Below, one piece after another: positions 6,313 through 13,027 of a stretch of DNA of 14,556 nt (within the stretch, counting starts at the first letter, position 1; each line of letters starts with the position of its first letter). The notes beneath the pieces are model-generated. The model worked only from the letters and a program-made list of their open reading frames with translations. It did not search any database and was not told the origin of the DNA. Origin of the DNA: an uncultured Collinsella sp. (GTDB lineage Bacteria; Actinomycetota; Coriobacteriia; Coriobacteriales; Coriobacteriaceae). The stretch spans positions 1 to 14,556 of the forward strand of contig CABQKL010000052.1 in assembly GCA_902464645.1 (NCBI GenBank), read 5' to 3'. The translations under genes were made by a program, and so were the position numbers.

Positions 6313-7461
6313 ATGAAAACCATCAATCGCCTGGCCTCCTTTATCAAGGCCGACCACCGTTACGTGTACCTGGGCACGAGCGTTATCGCGGCGCTCGGCC
6401 TGGCGTTTAGCCAACGCAATCCCACGCCGCTGAGCTTCTTGGCGCCTACGGGCGTGTTCCAAGACTGCCTCTGGGCGATCCTTTGGGCGTGGCTCGTCGT
6501 GTCGGCGGCGGCGCTGGTCACCAAGCTCATGCACTGGAACGACTATCGCGAAACGTCGCCGTTCGCATCCGAGCGTTTCCGTCGTGGCGCACGCTTGGGC
6601 AGCTACGTCGTGGCCGCCATCGCGGCGATCTTTTTCGTGGACCGCTGCGTCATGTCATTTATCGACCTGGTGCAGGTGAGCATTGTCTCGGACTCCAACC
6701 CCAGCGACTTTTTGTCGAGCCTGGTCTACATGACCTACAAGAGCGGCGACTTCTTTATCCGCGGCATCGAGATCACCATCGCGCTTGCGACCTTCGGTAC
6801 CGTCATCGCCTTTTTCCTGGCGCTGCTCTTTGTGTTCCTGCGTATTCAGACGTTCGACCGCGTGGATAACGATCTGGTGCGCTTCTTTAAGAGCATCGGC
6901 CGCGGCTTTGCGACTGTCTACTCCACCATCGTGCGCGGCACGCCCATGATGGTTCAGGGCCTGCTCATCTATTACGCGGGCTTCACCGTTTTGCGCGGCA
7001 TGGGCTTCGAGACCGCCCAGGCCAACCAGATTTGGAGCACCTTCACTGCCGGCCTCGTCACCATCTCGCTCAACTCCACCGCCTACATGATGGAGGTCCT
7101 GCGCGGCGGCATCGAGTCCATCGATCCCGGCCAGGCCGAGGCGGCGCGCTCGCTGGGCCTGTCGCAGTGGCAGGCCATGCGCAAGGTCGTGTTCCCCCAG
7201 GGCATTAAAAACGCGATTCCGGCGCTCACCAACGAGCTCATCATCAACATCAAGGACTCGTCGGTGCTTTCGGTCATCGGCGTGTTCGACCTCATGTACG
7301 CCACCACCACCGTCGCTGGCGTGTACTACCGCCAGATGGAGGTCTACTGCGTGGCGCTCGTGGTCTACCTGATCCTGACGCTCGTGGCGAGCCGCCTGCT
7401 CGAGGCCTTTGGCAAAAAGCTCGGTGCCGAGGCTCCGGCCACGCTGCCCAGCTCCAACTAG
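6313..7461 (+). CDS. Amino acid ABC transporter permease (HisM/GlnP type) with N-terminal extension
   Basis: Membrane subunit of the importer, probably acting as a homodimer since no second permease is present. The C-terminal core from about residue 145 holds five hydrophobic helices with the family segment [19 protein letters not shown] and the EAA loop starting at Glu276 ([20 protein letters not shown]), which docks on the ATPase. At 382 aa it is about 140 residues longer than usual HisM-type permeases. The extra N-terminal part carries about three more hydrophobic segments (near 19-33, 52-72, 94-112) joined by a charged loop. ATG 6313 follows GGGAGG at 4 nt. The ATPase gene begins 22 nt downstream. 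Family call is firm; the function of the extension is unknown. Confidence 0.93.
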   Translation: MKTINRLASFIKADHRYVYLGTSVIAALGLAFSQRNPTPLSFLAPTGVFQDCLWAILWAWLVVSAAALVTKLMHWNDYRETSPFASERFRRGARLGSYVVAAIAAIFFVDRCVMSFIDLVQVSIVSDSNPSDFLSSLVYMTYKSGDFFIRGIEITIALATFGTVIAFFLALLFVFLRIQTFDRVDNDLVRFFKSIGRGFATVYSTIVRGTPMMVQGLLIYYAGFTVLRGMGFETAQANQIWSTFTAGLVTISLNSTAYMMEVLRGGIESIDPGQAEAARSLGLSQWQAMRKVVFPQGIKNAIPALTNELIINIKDSSVLSVIGVFDLMYATTTVAGVYYRQMEVYCVALVVYLILTLVASRLLEAFGKKLGAEAPATLPSSN

Positions 7462-7483
7462 GCGCAAGACGAGGAGACTCATC

Positions 7484-8266
7484 ATGGCAGATACCGTTAC
7501 TACCGGCGCTGCGGCCGCGCAAACCAAAGAGCCGCTCATCCGCGTTGAGGGCCTGCGCAAGAGCTTTGGCTCGCTCGAGGTGCTCAAGGGCATCGACCTG
7601 GCCGTTAGCCCCGGCGAGGTCGTCACCATCATCGGCGCCTCGGGCTCGGGTAAGTCGACGCTGCTGCGTTGCCTCAACCTGCTCGAGACTCCGGACACGG
7701 GTCACATCTGGTTCCACGGCCAGGATCTCACGGCCGAGCGCTGCAACATCAACAAGCTGCGCGAGGACATCGGCATGGTGTTCCAGGGCTTCAACCTGTT
7801 CAACAACATGGATGTGCTCGACAACTGCACGCTCGCGCCCGTCACGCTCAAAAAGATGGGCAAAGATCAGGCCGAACAGGTCGCGATGGAGCATCTGGCG
7901 AGCGTGGGACTCGAAAAATTCGCCCATGCCGCGGTTGGTCGCCTGTCCGGTGGCCAAAAGCAGCGCGTTGCCATCGCCCGCGCCCTGTGCATGAACCCGC
8001 AGATCATGCTGTTTGACGAGCCTACCTCTGCGCTCGATCCCGAGATCGTGGGCGAGGTGCTCGACGTTATGCGCAAGCTCGCCGCCGACGGCATGACCAT
8101 GGTCGTCGTTACCCACGAGATGGCCTTCGCGCGTACCGTGTCCGACCGCGTGGTCTTTATGGACCAGGGCGTGGTGCTCGAGGACGCCGCGCCGGCTGAG
8201 CTCTTTGGCAATCCTAAGCACCAGCGCACCCGCGAGTTCCTCTCGCGTTATCTCAACGACAAATAA
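7484..8266 (+). CDS. Amino acid ABC transporter ATP-binding protein (GlnQ/HisP type)
   Basis: Cytoplasmic ATPase that powers the importer encoded by the two genes before it, 260 aa, normal length plus an Ala/Thr-rich leader of about 15 residues. Visible motifs in order: Walker [10 protein letters not shown] with Lys57, the Q-loop region MVFQGFNLF, signature [15 protein letters not shown], Walker [15 protein letters not shown], and the H-loop [10 protein letters not shown]. The ATG at 7484 is preceded by GAGGAG at 7 nt; an upstream in-frame TTG (7409) lies inside the permease gene and is rejected. A terminator hairpin starts 9 nt after the stop, closing the importer operon. Complete and apparently functional. 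Confidence 0.96.
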   Translation: MADTVTTGAAAAQTKEPLIRVEGLRKSFGSLEVLKGIDLAVSPGEVVTIIGASGSGKSTLLRCLNLLETPDTGHIWFHGQDLTAERCNINKLREDIGMVFQGFNLFNNMDVLDNCTLAPVTLKKMGKDQAEQVAMEHLASVGLEKFAHAAVGRLSGGQKQRVAIARALCMNPQIMLFDEPTSALDPEIVGEVLDVMRKLAADGMTMVVVTHEMAFARTVSDRVVFMDQGVVLEDAAPAELFGNPKHQRTREFLSRYLNDK

Positions 8267-8274
8267 TGCAAGCG

Positions 8275-8313
8275 AACGTGGCAAAGGGACCGCCTCTTTG
8301 CCACGTTGTTTTT
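8275..8313 (+). terminator. Terminator hairpin; also copy 2 of the GTGACAAAG-type repeat
   Basis: A perfect 12-bp stem AACGTGGCAAAG / CTTTGCCACGTT, loop GGACCGCCT, is followed by GTTTTT. The same 12-9-12 architecture occurs at 3068-3100, with both arm differences compensated. The T-tract runs directly into the Shine-Dalgarno GGAGGAAGG of the next gene, so termination here would also set expression of the M20 peptidase. Confidence 0.85.
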
Positions 8314-8323
8314 GGAGGAAGGC

Positions 8324-9751
8324 ATGGCCGAGGTTTGGCGCTTCTTTGCGCACGAGGATGATTTTGCCGATATCGACGAGGTCGGCGCGTGCGAGCGCCT
8401 GGGCCGCGTGCTGTCGTTTCCGACGATTTCGAGCATGGATGCCCAGACGGTGGACTGGCAGGCGTTTGCCGACCTGCGCGCCTATATGCAGCAGGCCTGG
8501 CCGCGCGTGTTTGCGGCGGGCGAGGTCGAGCTCATCGACCATTCGCTGCTCGTGACGCTTGCCGGCATCGACCCCGCCCTCAAGCCGGTCATGCTCATGG
8601 GCCACATGGACGTGGTTCCCGTGGTGCCGGGCACCGAGACAGACTGGACGCACAATCCCTTTAGCGGGCACGTGGACGACACCTATATTTGGGGTCGCGG
8701 CGCCATCGATATGAAAGACCAGGTCGCAGGCATCCTGGAGGCCGTTGAGTATGCGCTGGCGCACGGCTGGGAGCACGAGCGCACCCTGCTGCTCGCCTTT
8801 GGCCAGGACGAGGAGACTACGCAGTACGGCGCAGGCGCTATCGGCTGCGTGCTCGAGGAGCGCGGCATTGAGCTTGAGTACCTGATCGACGAGGGCGACT
8901 ACCGCGTCGTTTCGGCTGCCGAGTACGGCGCGGGCGAGGGCTGGCTTATGCATGCCGACCTTGCCGAGAAGGGCTATGCCGATATCGTGCTCAAGACGAA
9001 GAGTGAAGGCGGGCATTCGTCTAACCCCTACGGCGGCACTTCGCTCGAGGTGCTGAGCCGTGCCATCGCCGCAATCTGCGATATCGAGTGGCCGACGCGT
9101 GTGACCGATCTGCTTGCCGTACAGCTCGTCGAGCTGGGGCTCTACACGGCCGATGAAATTGCCGCCAACGGGGATGCCATTGTCCGCGATTGCCTCGTCA
9201 GCAAAAAGCTCTATCCGCTGGTGACGACCACCTGCGCGCCCACGCAGATCGAGGGCGGCAGCACTGGCGCTAACGTGATGCCACAGGATATGTGGGCCAA
9301 TATCAACTTCCGCATGCTCGAGGGTGCGGGCGTGGCCGATGTCGTTACCTGCTGCTGCGAGGCCGTTGCCGCGGCGGGCCTTGCCGGACGTGTGGAGGTC
9401 GAACTCGGCCCCGGCAGCTCCGAGCCCTCGCCGTCCCCGCGTGTCGGCGGACCGGGACTTGAGGCCGTTCGCGCCATTGCCGCCCGCTATTTCCGTGATC
9501 CAAAGGGGACGGAGGAAAACGGATCATCTACGACGGGCGGGGCTCCTGTCAGCATCGTCCCCTCAACTGTCATCGGCGCGACCGACGCTGCCAACTATCA
9601 GCGCATTTGCTCCGAGTGCATTCGTTTTTCGGCGTTTGTGGTCGACGATGACGAGTGCGAGCGCGGTGTCCACGGCACTAACGAGCGCATTACCCGCCGC
9701 GCCTACCTCCAGGGTGTCCGCTTCCTCATCGCCCTGCTCCACACGCTCTAG
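8324..9751 (+). CDS. M20 family metallopeptidase, carboxypeptidase S (CPS1) type
   Basis: Zinc-dependent exopeptidase or dipeptidase, probably cytoplasmic (no signal peptide), 475 aa. Metal and catalytic residues are present: His94 and Asp96 in GHMDVVP, Asp129 in GRGAIDMKDQ, catalytic Glu163 and metal ligand Glu164 in FGQDEE, Asp189 and Glu190 in LIDEGDY, and the C-terminal His450 in HGTNERI. TEXDWTHNPFSG and VIGATDAANY are typical of the CPS1 branch. ATG 8324 follows GGAGGAAGG at short spacing. It lies directly behind the ABC importer, past a terminator, which suggests hydrolysis of imported peptides. Odd feature: residues about 390-410 (FRDPKGTEENGSSTTGG) include the translation of a palindromic repeat (9496-9526) where family members normally go straight into the strand before GATD. 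The frame is intact, so the enzyme is probably still made. Confidence 0.92.
   Translation: MAEVWRFFAHEDDFADIDEVGACERLGRVLSFPTISSMDAQTVDWQAFADLRAYMQQAWPRVFAAGEVELIDHSLLVTLAGIDPALKPVMLMGHMDVVPVVPGTETDWTHNPFSGHVDDTYIWGRGAIDMKDQVAGILEAVEYALAHGWEHERTLLLAFGQDEETTQYGAGAIGCVLEERGIELEYLIDEGDYRVVSAAEYGAGEGWLMHADLAEKGYADIVLKTKSEGGHSSNPYGGTSLEVLSRAIAAICDIEWPTRVTDLLAVQLVELGLYTADEIAANGDAIVRDCLVSKKLYPLVTTTCAPTQIEGGSTGANVMPQDMWANINFRMLEGAGVADVVTCCCEAVAAAGLAGRVEVELGPGSSEPSPSPRVGGPGLEAVRAIAARYFRDPKGTEENGSSTTGGAPVSIVPSTVIGATDAANYQRICSECIRFSAFVVDDDECERGVHGTNERITRRAYLQGVRFLIALLHTL
9496..9526. repeat. Palindromic element inside the M20 peptidase coding sequence
   Basis: TGATCC (9496-9501) and GGATCA (9521-9526) form a 6-bp inverted repeat enclosing a purine-rich 19-nt core containing AAAGGGGACGGAGG. 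The core resembles the GGGAC-containing intergenic repeats in this window. It is read in frame as DPKGTEENGS in a family position where a short turn is expected. Confidence 0.55.
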
Positions 9752-9778
9752 AATGTGACAAAGCGACAGTCCCTTTGT
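9752..9778. repeat. GTGACAAAG hairpin repeat, copy 3 (right arm truncated)
   Basis: AATGTGACAAAG, loop CGACAGTCC, then CTTTGT; the outer CACATT of the right arm is replaced by the start of the next repeat. The loop differs from copy 1 at a single base. It begins immediately after the stop codon of the M20 peptidase gene. Six stem pairs remain and no T-run follows, so termination would be weak. Confidence 0.7.
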
Positions 9779-9780
9779 TG

Positions 9781-9832
9781 GCCGTTGGGAACGTTCTTAA
9801 ACGACTAGTCGTTAAGGAACATACCCAACGGC
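9781..9832. repeat. ACGTTCTTAAA-type large palindrome, complete copy
   Basis: A 52-bp imperfect palindrome: outer arms GCCGTTGGG / CCCAACGGC are exact, the centre AACGACTAGTCGTT is exact, and the two connecting segments differ at about five positions. A half copy occurs at 11293-11318. Each half can also fold alone (CGTT with AACG). It lies between the M20 peptidase and prfA and has no T-tract. Confidence 0.7.
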
Positions 9833-9934
9833 TACGTCCACTCATTCCGTGCGGGTTATATGCAGGTTTGTCTGCGCACGCTATCATGTATGGGTTAGAC
9901 CGCAACTATGTACCCCACACGCGAAGGGATGCGC

Positions 9935-9961
9935 ATGTATCTGAAGATCGACATGTTCTAG
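9935..9961 (+). CDS. Possible 8-codon leader peptide upstream of prfA
   Basis: ATG 9935 opens the short frame MYLKIDMF-stop and is preceded by GAAGGG at an ideal 6-nt spacing. It could also start two codons earlier at ATG 9929. It ends 81 nt before prfA; a short GGCGC / GCGCC hairpin (9981-9993) lies between. No gene explains this region otherwise. A ribosome site of this quality on such a short frame suggests a leader or an accidental match; I cannot tell which. Confidence 0.3.
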   Translation: MYLKIDMF

Positions 9962-10042
9962 CTGGGCTTACCCCCGCAGTGGCGCCATGCGCCCCATCAA
10001 CTCTGCCGATTTTCATCTTCACGCATATAAAGGAGTCCTGCC

Positions 10043-11110
10043 ATGCGCGACAAGCTCGAAAAGATCATCAAGGCCTACGAGGAGCTCGAGAAGAAGCTGT
10101 CCGACCCGGCCGTCGCCTCCGACATCAAGGAGTTCACGCGTCTCAACAAGGAGTACGCGCACCAGTCCGACCTCATTGCTGCCTCGCGCGAGTACATCGG
10201 CGCGCTCGACGACATCGAGGCTGCCAAGGAAATGCTCCACGATACCACCGACGCCGATGAGAAGGAGATGCTCCAGATGGACATCTCCGAAAACGAGGCT
10301 AAGCTTCCCCAGCTCGAGGAAGATATCAAGTACATGCTCATCCCGAGCGACCCCAACGACGACAAGAACACCATCGTCGAGATCCGCTCCGCCGCCGGTG
10401 GCGACGAGGCAGCCATCTTCGCCGGCGACCTGTACAAGATGTACCAGCGCTTTTGCGAGTCTCGCGGCTGGAAGACCACCGTGCTCGATTCCAGTCCCAG
10501 CGAGGCCGGCGGCTTTAAGTCCATCGAGTTCAAGGTCGAGGGTGACCGCGTCTACTCCGTCATGAAGTTCGAGTCCGGCGTGCACCGTGTCCAGCGCGTT
10601 CCCAAGACCGAGTCCCAGGGCCGCATCCAGACCTCCACGGCAACCGTCGCCGTGCTTCCCGAGGCCGAGGAGATTGACGTCCAGATCAACCAGTCCGACC
10701 TGCGCATCGATACTTACTGCGCTTCGGGCCCTGGCGGTCAGTGCGTTAACACCACCTACTCCGCCGTGCGTATCACCCACCTGCCCACCAACACCGTGGT
10801 GCAGTCGCAGGAGCAGCGCTCCCAGATCCAGAACCGCGAGGTCTGCATGCAGATGCTGCGCGCCCGTCTGTACGAGATGGAGCTCGAGAAGCAGCAGGCA
10901 GAGCTTGGTGCCGAGCGCCAAAGCCAGATCGGCCACGGTAACCGTTCCGAGAAGATCCGTACCTACAACCAGCCCCAGGACCGCGTGACCGATCACCGCA
11001 TCGGCTTCAACTCCACCTACAACGGCGTTCTTCTGGGCGACCAGCTCGGCACCGTGATCGAGGCGCTCGCCGCCGCCGAGCGAGCCGAGAAGCTGGCACA
11101 GGCTGTGTAG
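10043..11110 (+). CDS. prfA: Peptide chain release factor 1
   Basis: RF1 reads UAA and UAG in the ribosomal A site and triggers peptide release. At 355 aa it is full length. The N-terminal helical domain is followed by the codon-reading domain with the RF1-type PxT tripeptide Pro187-Lys188-Thr189 within RVPKTESQGR, then the catalytic GGQ (Gln233) within SGPGGQCVNTTYSAVRITH, and the C-terminal GNRSEKIRTYNQPQDRVTDHR segment. Gln233 is the residue PrmC methylates. ATG 10043 follows AAAGGAG at 7 nt. Two deviations stand out: Gln196 in GRIQTS where RF1 and RF2 almost always have His, and Cys234 after GGQ where Ser or His is usual. prmC starts about 600 nt downstream, separated by structured elements and its own promoter. 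Confidence 0.97.
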   Translation: MRDKLEKIIKAYEELEKKLSDPAVASDIKEFTRLNKEYAHQSDLIAASREYIGALDDIEAAKEMLHDTTDADEKEMLQMDISENEAKLPQLEEDIKYMLIPSDPNDDKNTIVEIRSAAGGDEAAIFAGDLYKMYQRFCESRGWKTTVLDSSPSEAGGFKSIEFKVEGDRVYSVMKFESGVHRVQRVPKTESQGRIQTSTATVAVLPEAEEIDVQINQSDLRIDTYCASGPGGQCVNTTYSAVRITHLPTNTVVQSQEQRSQIQNREVCMQMLRARLYEMELEKQQAELGAERQSQIGHGNRSEKIRTYNQPQDRVTDHRIGFNSTYNGVLLGDQLGTVIEALAAAERAEKLAQAV

Positions 11111-11113
11111 TGG

Positions 11114-11141
11114 GTTACGCGGTTTTACCAAACCGCGTAAC
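11114..11141. terminator. Hairpin directly after prfA
   Basis: A perfect 12-bp stem GTTACGCGGTTT / AAACCGCGTAAC with a 4-nt loop TACC begins 3 nt after the prfA stop. No T-tract follows, so it may protect the mRNA 3' end or act together with the next structure rather than terminate alone. Confidence 0.55.
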
Positions 11142-11154
11142 GGCTCGACGCTGC

Positions 11155-11253
11155 AAACGCCCCTAAGCGGCAATCTGACGTTCAATCGTCGGTCGCGTAC
11201 CGAAGTACGCTTCCCTCCTCTTTCACGTCACCTTGCTCGCTTAGGGGCGTTTT
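11155..11253 (+). ncRNA. Multi-stem structured RNA element ending in a terminator-like stem
   Basis: The outer stem pairs AAACGCCCCTAAGC (11155-11168) perfectly with 11239-11252, followed by TT. Inside, GCAA (11170-11173) pairs with TTGC (11233-11236) and TGACGT (11176-11181) with ACGTCA (11225-11230), separated by small internal loops. Within the apical part GCGTAC and GTACGC (11195-11210) form a 6-bp hairpin closed by CGAA, with a possible GACG / CGTC helper pair on the 5' side. The nested pairing over about 98 nt is far more than a terminator needs. It could be the prfA terminator, a small RNA or a repeat family member; type is uncertain. Confidence 0.5.
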
Positions 11254-11292
11254 CGCTGACTTATGCTCAACCTGCGGCGCCTTAGAGGTGGT

Positions 11293-11318
11293 CATTGGGG
11301 ACGTTCTTAAATGACTAG
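11293..11318. repeat. ACGTTCTTAAA-type repeat, half copy
   Basis: Over 26 nt it matches 9783-9808 at all but three positions, and two of those three form a compensated pair: CATT...AATG here against CGTT...AACG there. GTCATT (11291-11296) and AATGAC (11310-11315) pair. The second half of the palindrome is missing; GTTGGGTA follows instead, which matches the start of the other arm of the full copy read on the opposite strand. Confidence 0.6.
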
Positions 11319-11427
11319 GTTGGGTACATTGCTTTGAGATGTTATTCAATCGGTTTTGATGGCTTTTGAGCTGCTTACCTGCTTAAAGCAATTAATGGCG
11401 TGCATCTTCTATTGAAAATATTGCTCG

Positions 11428-11476
11428 AAAAATCGTCCAAGAAGTCGTGGGGCGATTTTTGACGCGTCGCGCGTCA
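11428..11476. repeat. Two adjacent inverted repeats in the prfA-prmC gap
   Basis: AAAAATCG (11428-11435) pairs with CGATTTTT (11453-11460) across 17 nt. Immediately after, TGACGCG (11460-11466) pairs with CGCGTCA (11470-11476) across TCG. The first stem ends in a T-run and could terminate plus-strand transcription. The rest of 11319-11633 holds no supportable gene. It is AT-richer than its neighbours and includes a direct repeat TTGGTTAG at 11494 and 11505. Confidence 0.5.
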
Positions 11477-11633
11477 AGCGATGTGGCAAGCGTTTGGTTA
11501 GATATTGGTTAGTTTTGGGGCAACCTTGCCAAAAGCTTGACGGATGCAGATATGAACGTCGACGAATGAGCACTTTGGACGGGGTCAAACCAAAAATCTG
11601 GGCTGATTCTCGATAATCGCCTTCAATCGTCTC

Positions 11634-11660
11634 TTGCCAAGCGCTGGCCTCGCGTACAAT
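11634..11660 (+). promoter_or_regulatory. Candidate promoter for prmC
   Basis: TTGCCA (11634-11639) and TACAAT (11655-11660) are separated by 15 bp, shorter than the usual 17. The -10 box lies 48 nt upstream of the prmC start, a normal leader length. It gives prmC a transcription start independent of prfA. Confidence 0.45.
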
Positions 11661-11708
11661 CTGCTCCGACATTCGCGCGCCGCCCGGCGCTTAAGAGGGG
11701 AGGACCCC

Positions 11709-12959
11709 ATGGCAAACGAGATCTGGACCATCAAGCGTTGTCTCGAGTGGACCAAGGAGTACCTGGCCGAGCGCGGCGAGGAACACCCCCGACTTTCTGC
11801 CGAGTGGCTGCTCTGCGCTGCCACGGGTCTGGCGCGCATTGACTTATATATGCGTATGGACGAGACGCTCGATGCGGCGCAGCTCGAGACCATGCACGCG
11901 GCGGTCGTCCGCCGCGCCAAGGGCGAGCCGCTGCAGTACATCACCCGCAGCACGCAGTTCCGCATGATCGACGTCGCGTGCGCCCCCGGCGTACTCATTC
12001 CGCGTCCCGAGACCGAGATGCTCGTCGAGGAAGTCCTCAATTATCTGGATGCCGAGGTGCTGAGCCCCGAGGCTGCCGCCCGTCAGCGCGTTGAGCTGCC
12101 CTGGAACGACGAGGTCGAGCAAGCGCGCAAAGTCGAAGCCGCATTGGCCGACGAGCGAGCGACGGCCGAGCGCCGTGCCGCTAACCTCACGGCTGCCGAT
12201 GAGGCTGCGCTGGGTGGCGACGTACTGGGCAGCCGTGCCTATGCTGAGGAACTGGCCGACCGCGAGGCCGAGGAAGCCGCCACGCAGATAGCAGAAGCCG
12301 AAGCCGCGGAAGCCGCCGAGCCCGAGCTCGACGAATACGGCATCGCCATCGAAGGCGCCGACCACGAGGCGTCTCTGACGGAGGATGCCGCCGCGCCCGC
12401 TCCGGTCGAGCCCCGTATCGCCCGCGTTCTCGAGGTCGGCTGCGGCACGGGCTGCATCTCGCTTTCCCTTGCCTGGGAGCGCCGCGGCCATGTCACCTGC
12501 ACCGCTACCGATATCGAACCGCGTGCCATTGACCTGGCCACCAAAAACCGCGACGCGCTCGGGCTTACGTCCGATGAGGTCGCCTTCAGCCTCACAAACC
12601 TGGTGAGCTCTATCCCCCGCGAGGAATGGGGCACCTTCGACGTGCTCGTCTCCAACCCGCCTTACATTCCGACTGACGTCATGCGCTCGCTGCCGCACGA
12701 GGTCAAGGACTTCGAGCCCGATTTAGCGCTCGAGGGCGGCGCCGACGGCCTCGATATCTTCCGCCGCCTGCTCAATGCGGCGCCCTATATGCTGCGCGCC
12801 GGCGGCCTGTTTGCCTGCGAGCTCTACGAGGGCGCCCTCGATGCCGCGGCCGAGCTCTGTCGCCAGGCGGGTCTCTCGGACGTGCGCATCGTCCGCGACC
12901 TCACCGATCGTCCCCGCATCGTCCGAGCCATCGTCACCGAGCCCAAGCAGCGCCAGTAA
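11709..12959 (+). CDS. prmC: Release factor glutamine N5-methyltransferase with large internal insertion
   Basis: PrmC uses S-adenosylmethionine to methylate the GGQ glutamine of RF1 and RF2, which raises termination efficiency. The N-terminal RF-binding domain (SAEWLLCAATGLAR, GEPLQYI, GVLIPRPETEMLVEEVL) and the methyltransferase core (EVGCGTGCISLSLA from Glu242, catalytic NPPY at 316-319) are both intact. The protein is 416 aa, against about 280-290 usual. The excess is residues about 112-236, placed exactly between PRPETE...LNYL and the SAM-binding strand: Ala/Glu-rich, low complexity, likely helical or disordered. ATG 11709 follows AGGGGAGGA; an upstream TTG is rejected. Its partner prfA lies upstream, hicAB downstream. 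Core residues suggest an active enzyme. Confidence 0.94.
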   Translation: MANEIWTIKRCLEWTKEYLAERGEEHPRLSAEWLLCAATGLARIDLYMRMDETLDAAQLETMHAAVVRRAKGEPLQYITRSTQFRMIDVACAPGVLIPRPETEMLVEEVLNYLDAEVLSPEAAARQRVELPWNDEVEQARKVEAALADERATAERRAANLTAADEAALGGDVLGSRAYAEELADREAEEAATQIAEAEAAEAAEPELDEYGIAIEGADHEASLTEDAAAPAPVEPRIARVLEVGCGTGCISLSLAWERRGHVTCTATDIEPRAIDLATKNRDALGLTSDEVAFSLTNLVSSIPREEWGTFDVLVSNPPYIPTDVMRSLPHEVKDFEPDLALEGGADGLDIFRRLLNAAPYMLRAGGLFACELYEGALDAAAELCRQAGLSDVRIVRDLTDRPRIVRAIVTEPKQRQ

Positions 12960-12973
12960 TATTTATTAACTGG

Positions 12974-13003
12974 TTAGCAAAAATTATAAATTAGTTTATA
13001 ATT
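12974..13003 (+). promoter_or_regulatory. hicAB promoter overlapped by a palindromic operator
   Basis: TTAGCA (-35, 12974-12979) and TATAAT (-10, 12997-13002) are 17 bp apart, 26 nt before the hicA start. A perfect 9-bp inverted repeat, AATTATAAA (12982-12990) and TTTATAATT (12995-13003), with a TTAG spacer covers the spacer and the whole -10 box. This is the expected layout for autorepression by a DNA-binding HicB. The stretch is strikingly AT-rich against its surroundings. Confidence 0.75.
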
Positions 13004-13027
13004 AGGACGGCTGAAAGAGGTCGGCCC

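Noticed and set aside
7292..9016. 574-aa minus-strand open frame opposite the ABC ATPase and M20 genes
   Set aside because: It overlaps two genes with complete catalytic motifs on the other strand. The composition (His/Arg/Val/Leu rich) is the usual antisense shadow of high-GC coding DNA.
11409..11672. 87-aa minus-strand frame in the prfA-prmC gap
   Set aside because: It runs over the prmC promoter and two inverted repeats, and its sequence looks like translated repeat DNA. I saw no convincing ribosome site or family resemblance.
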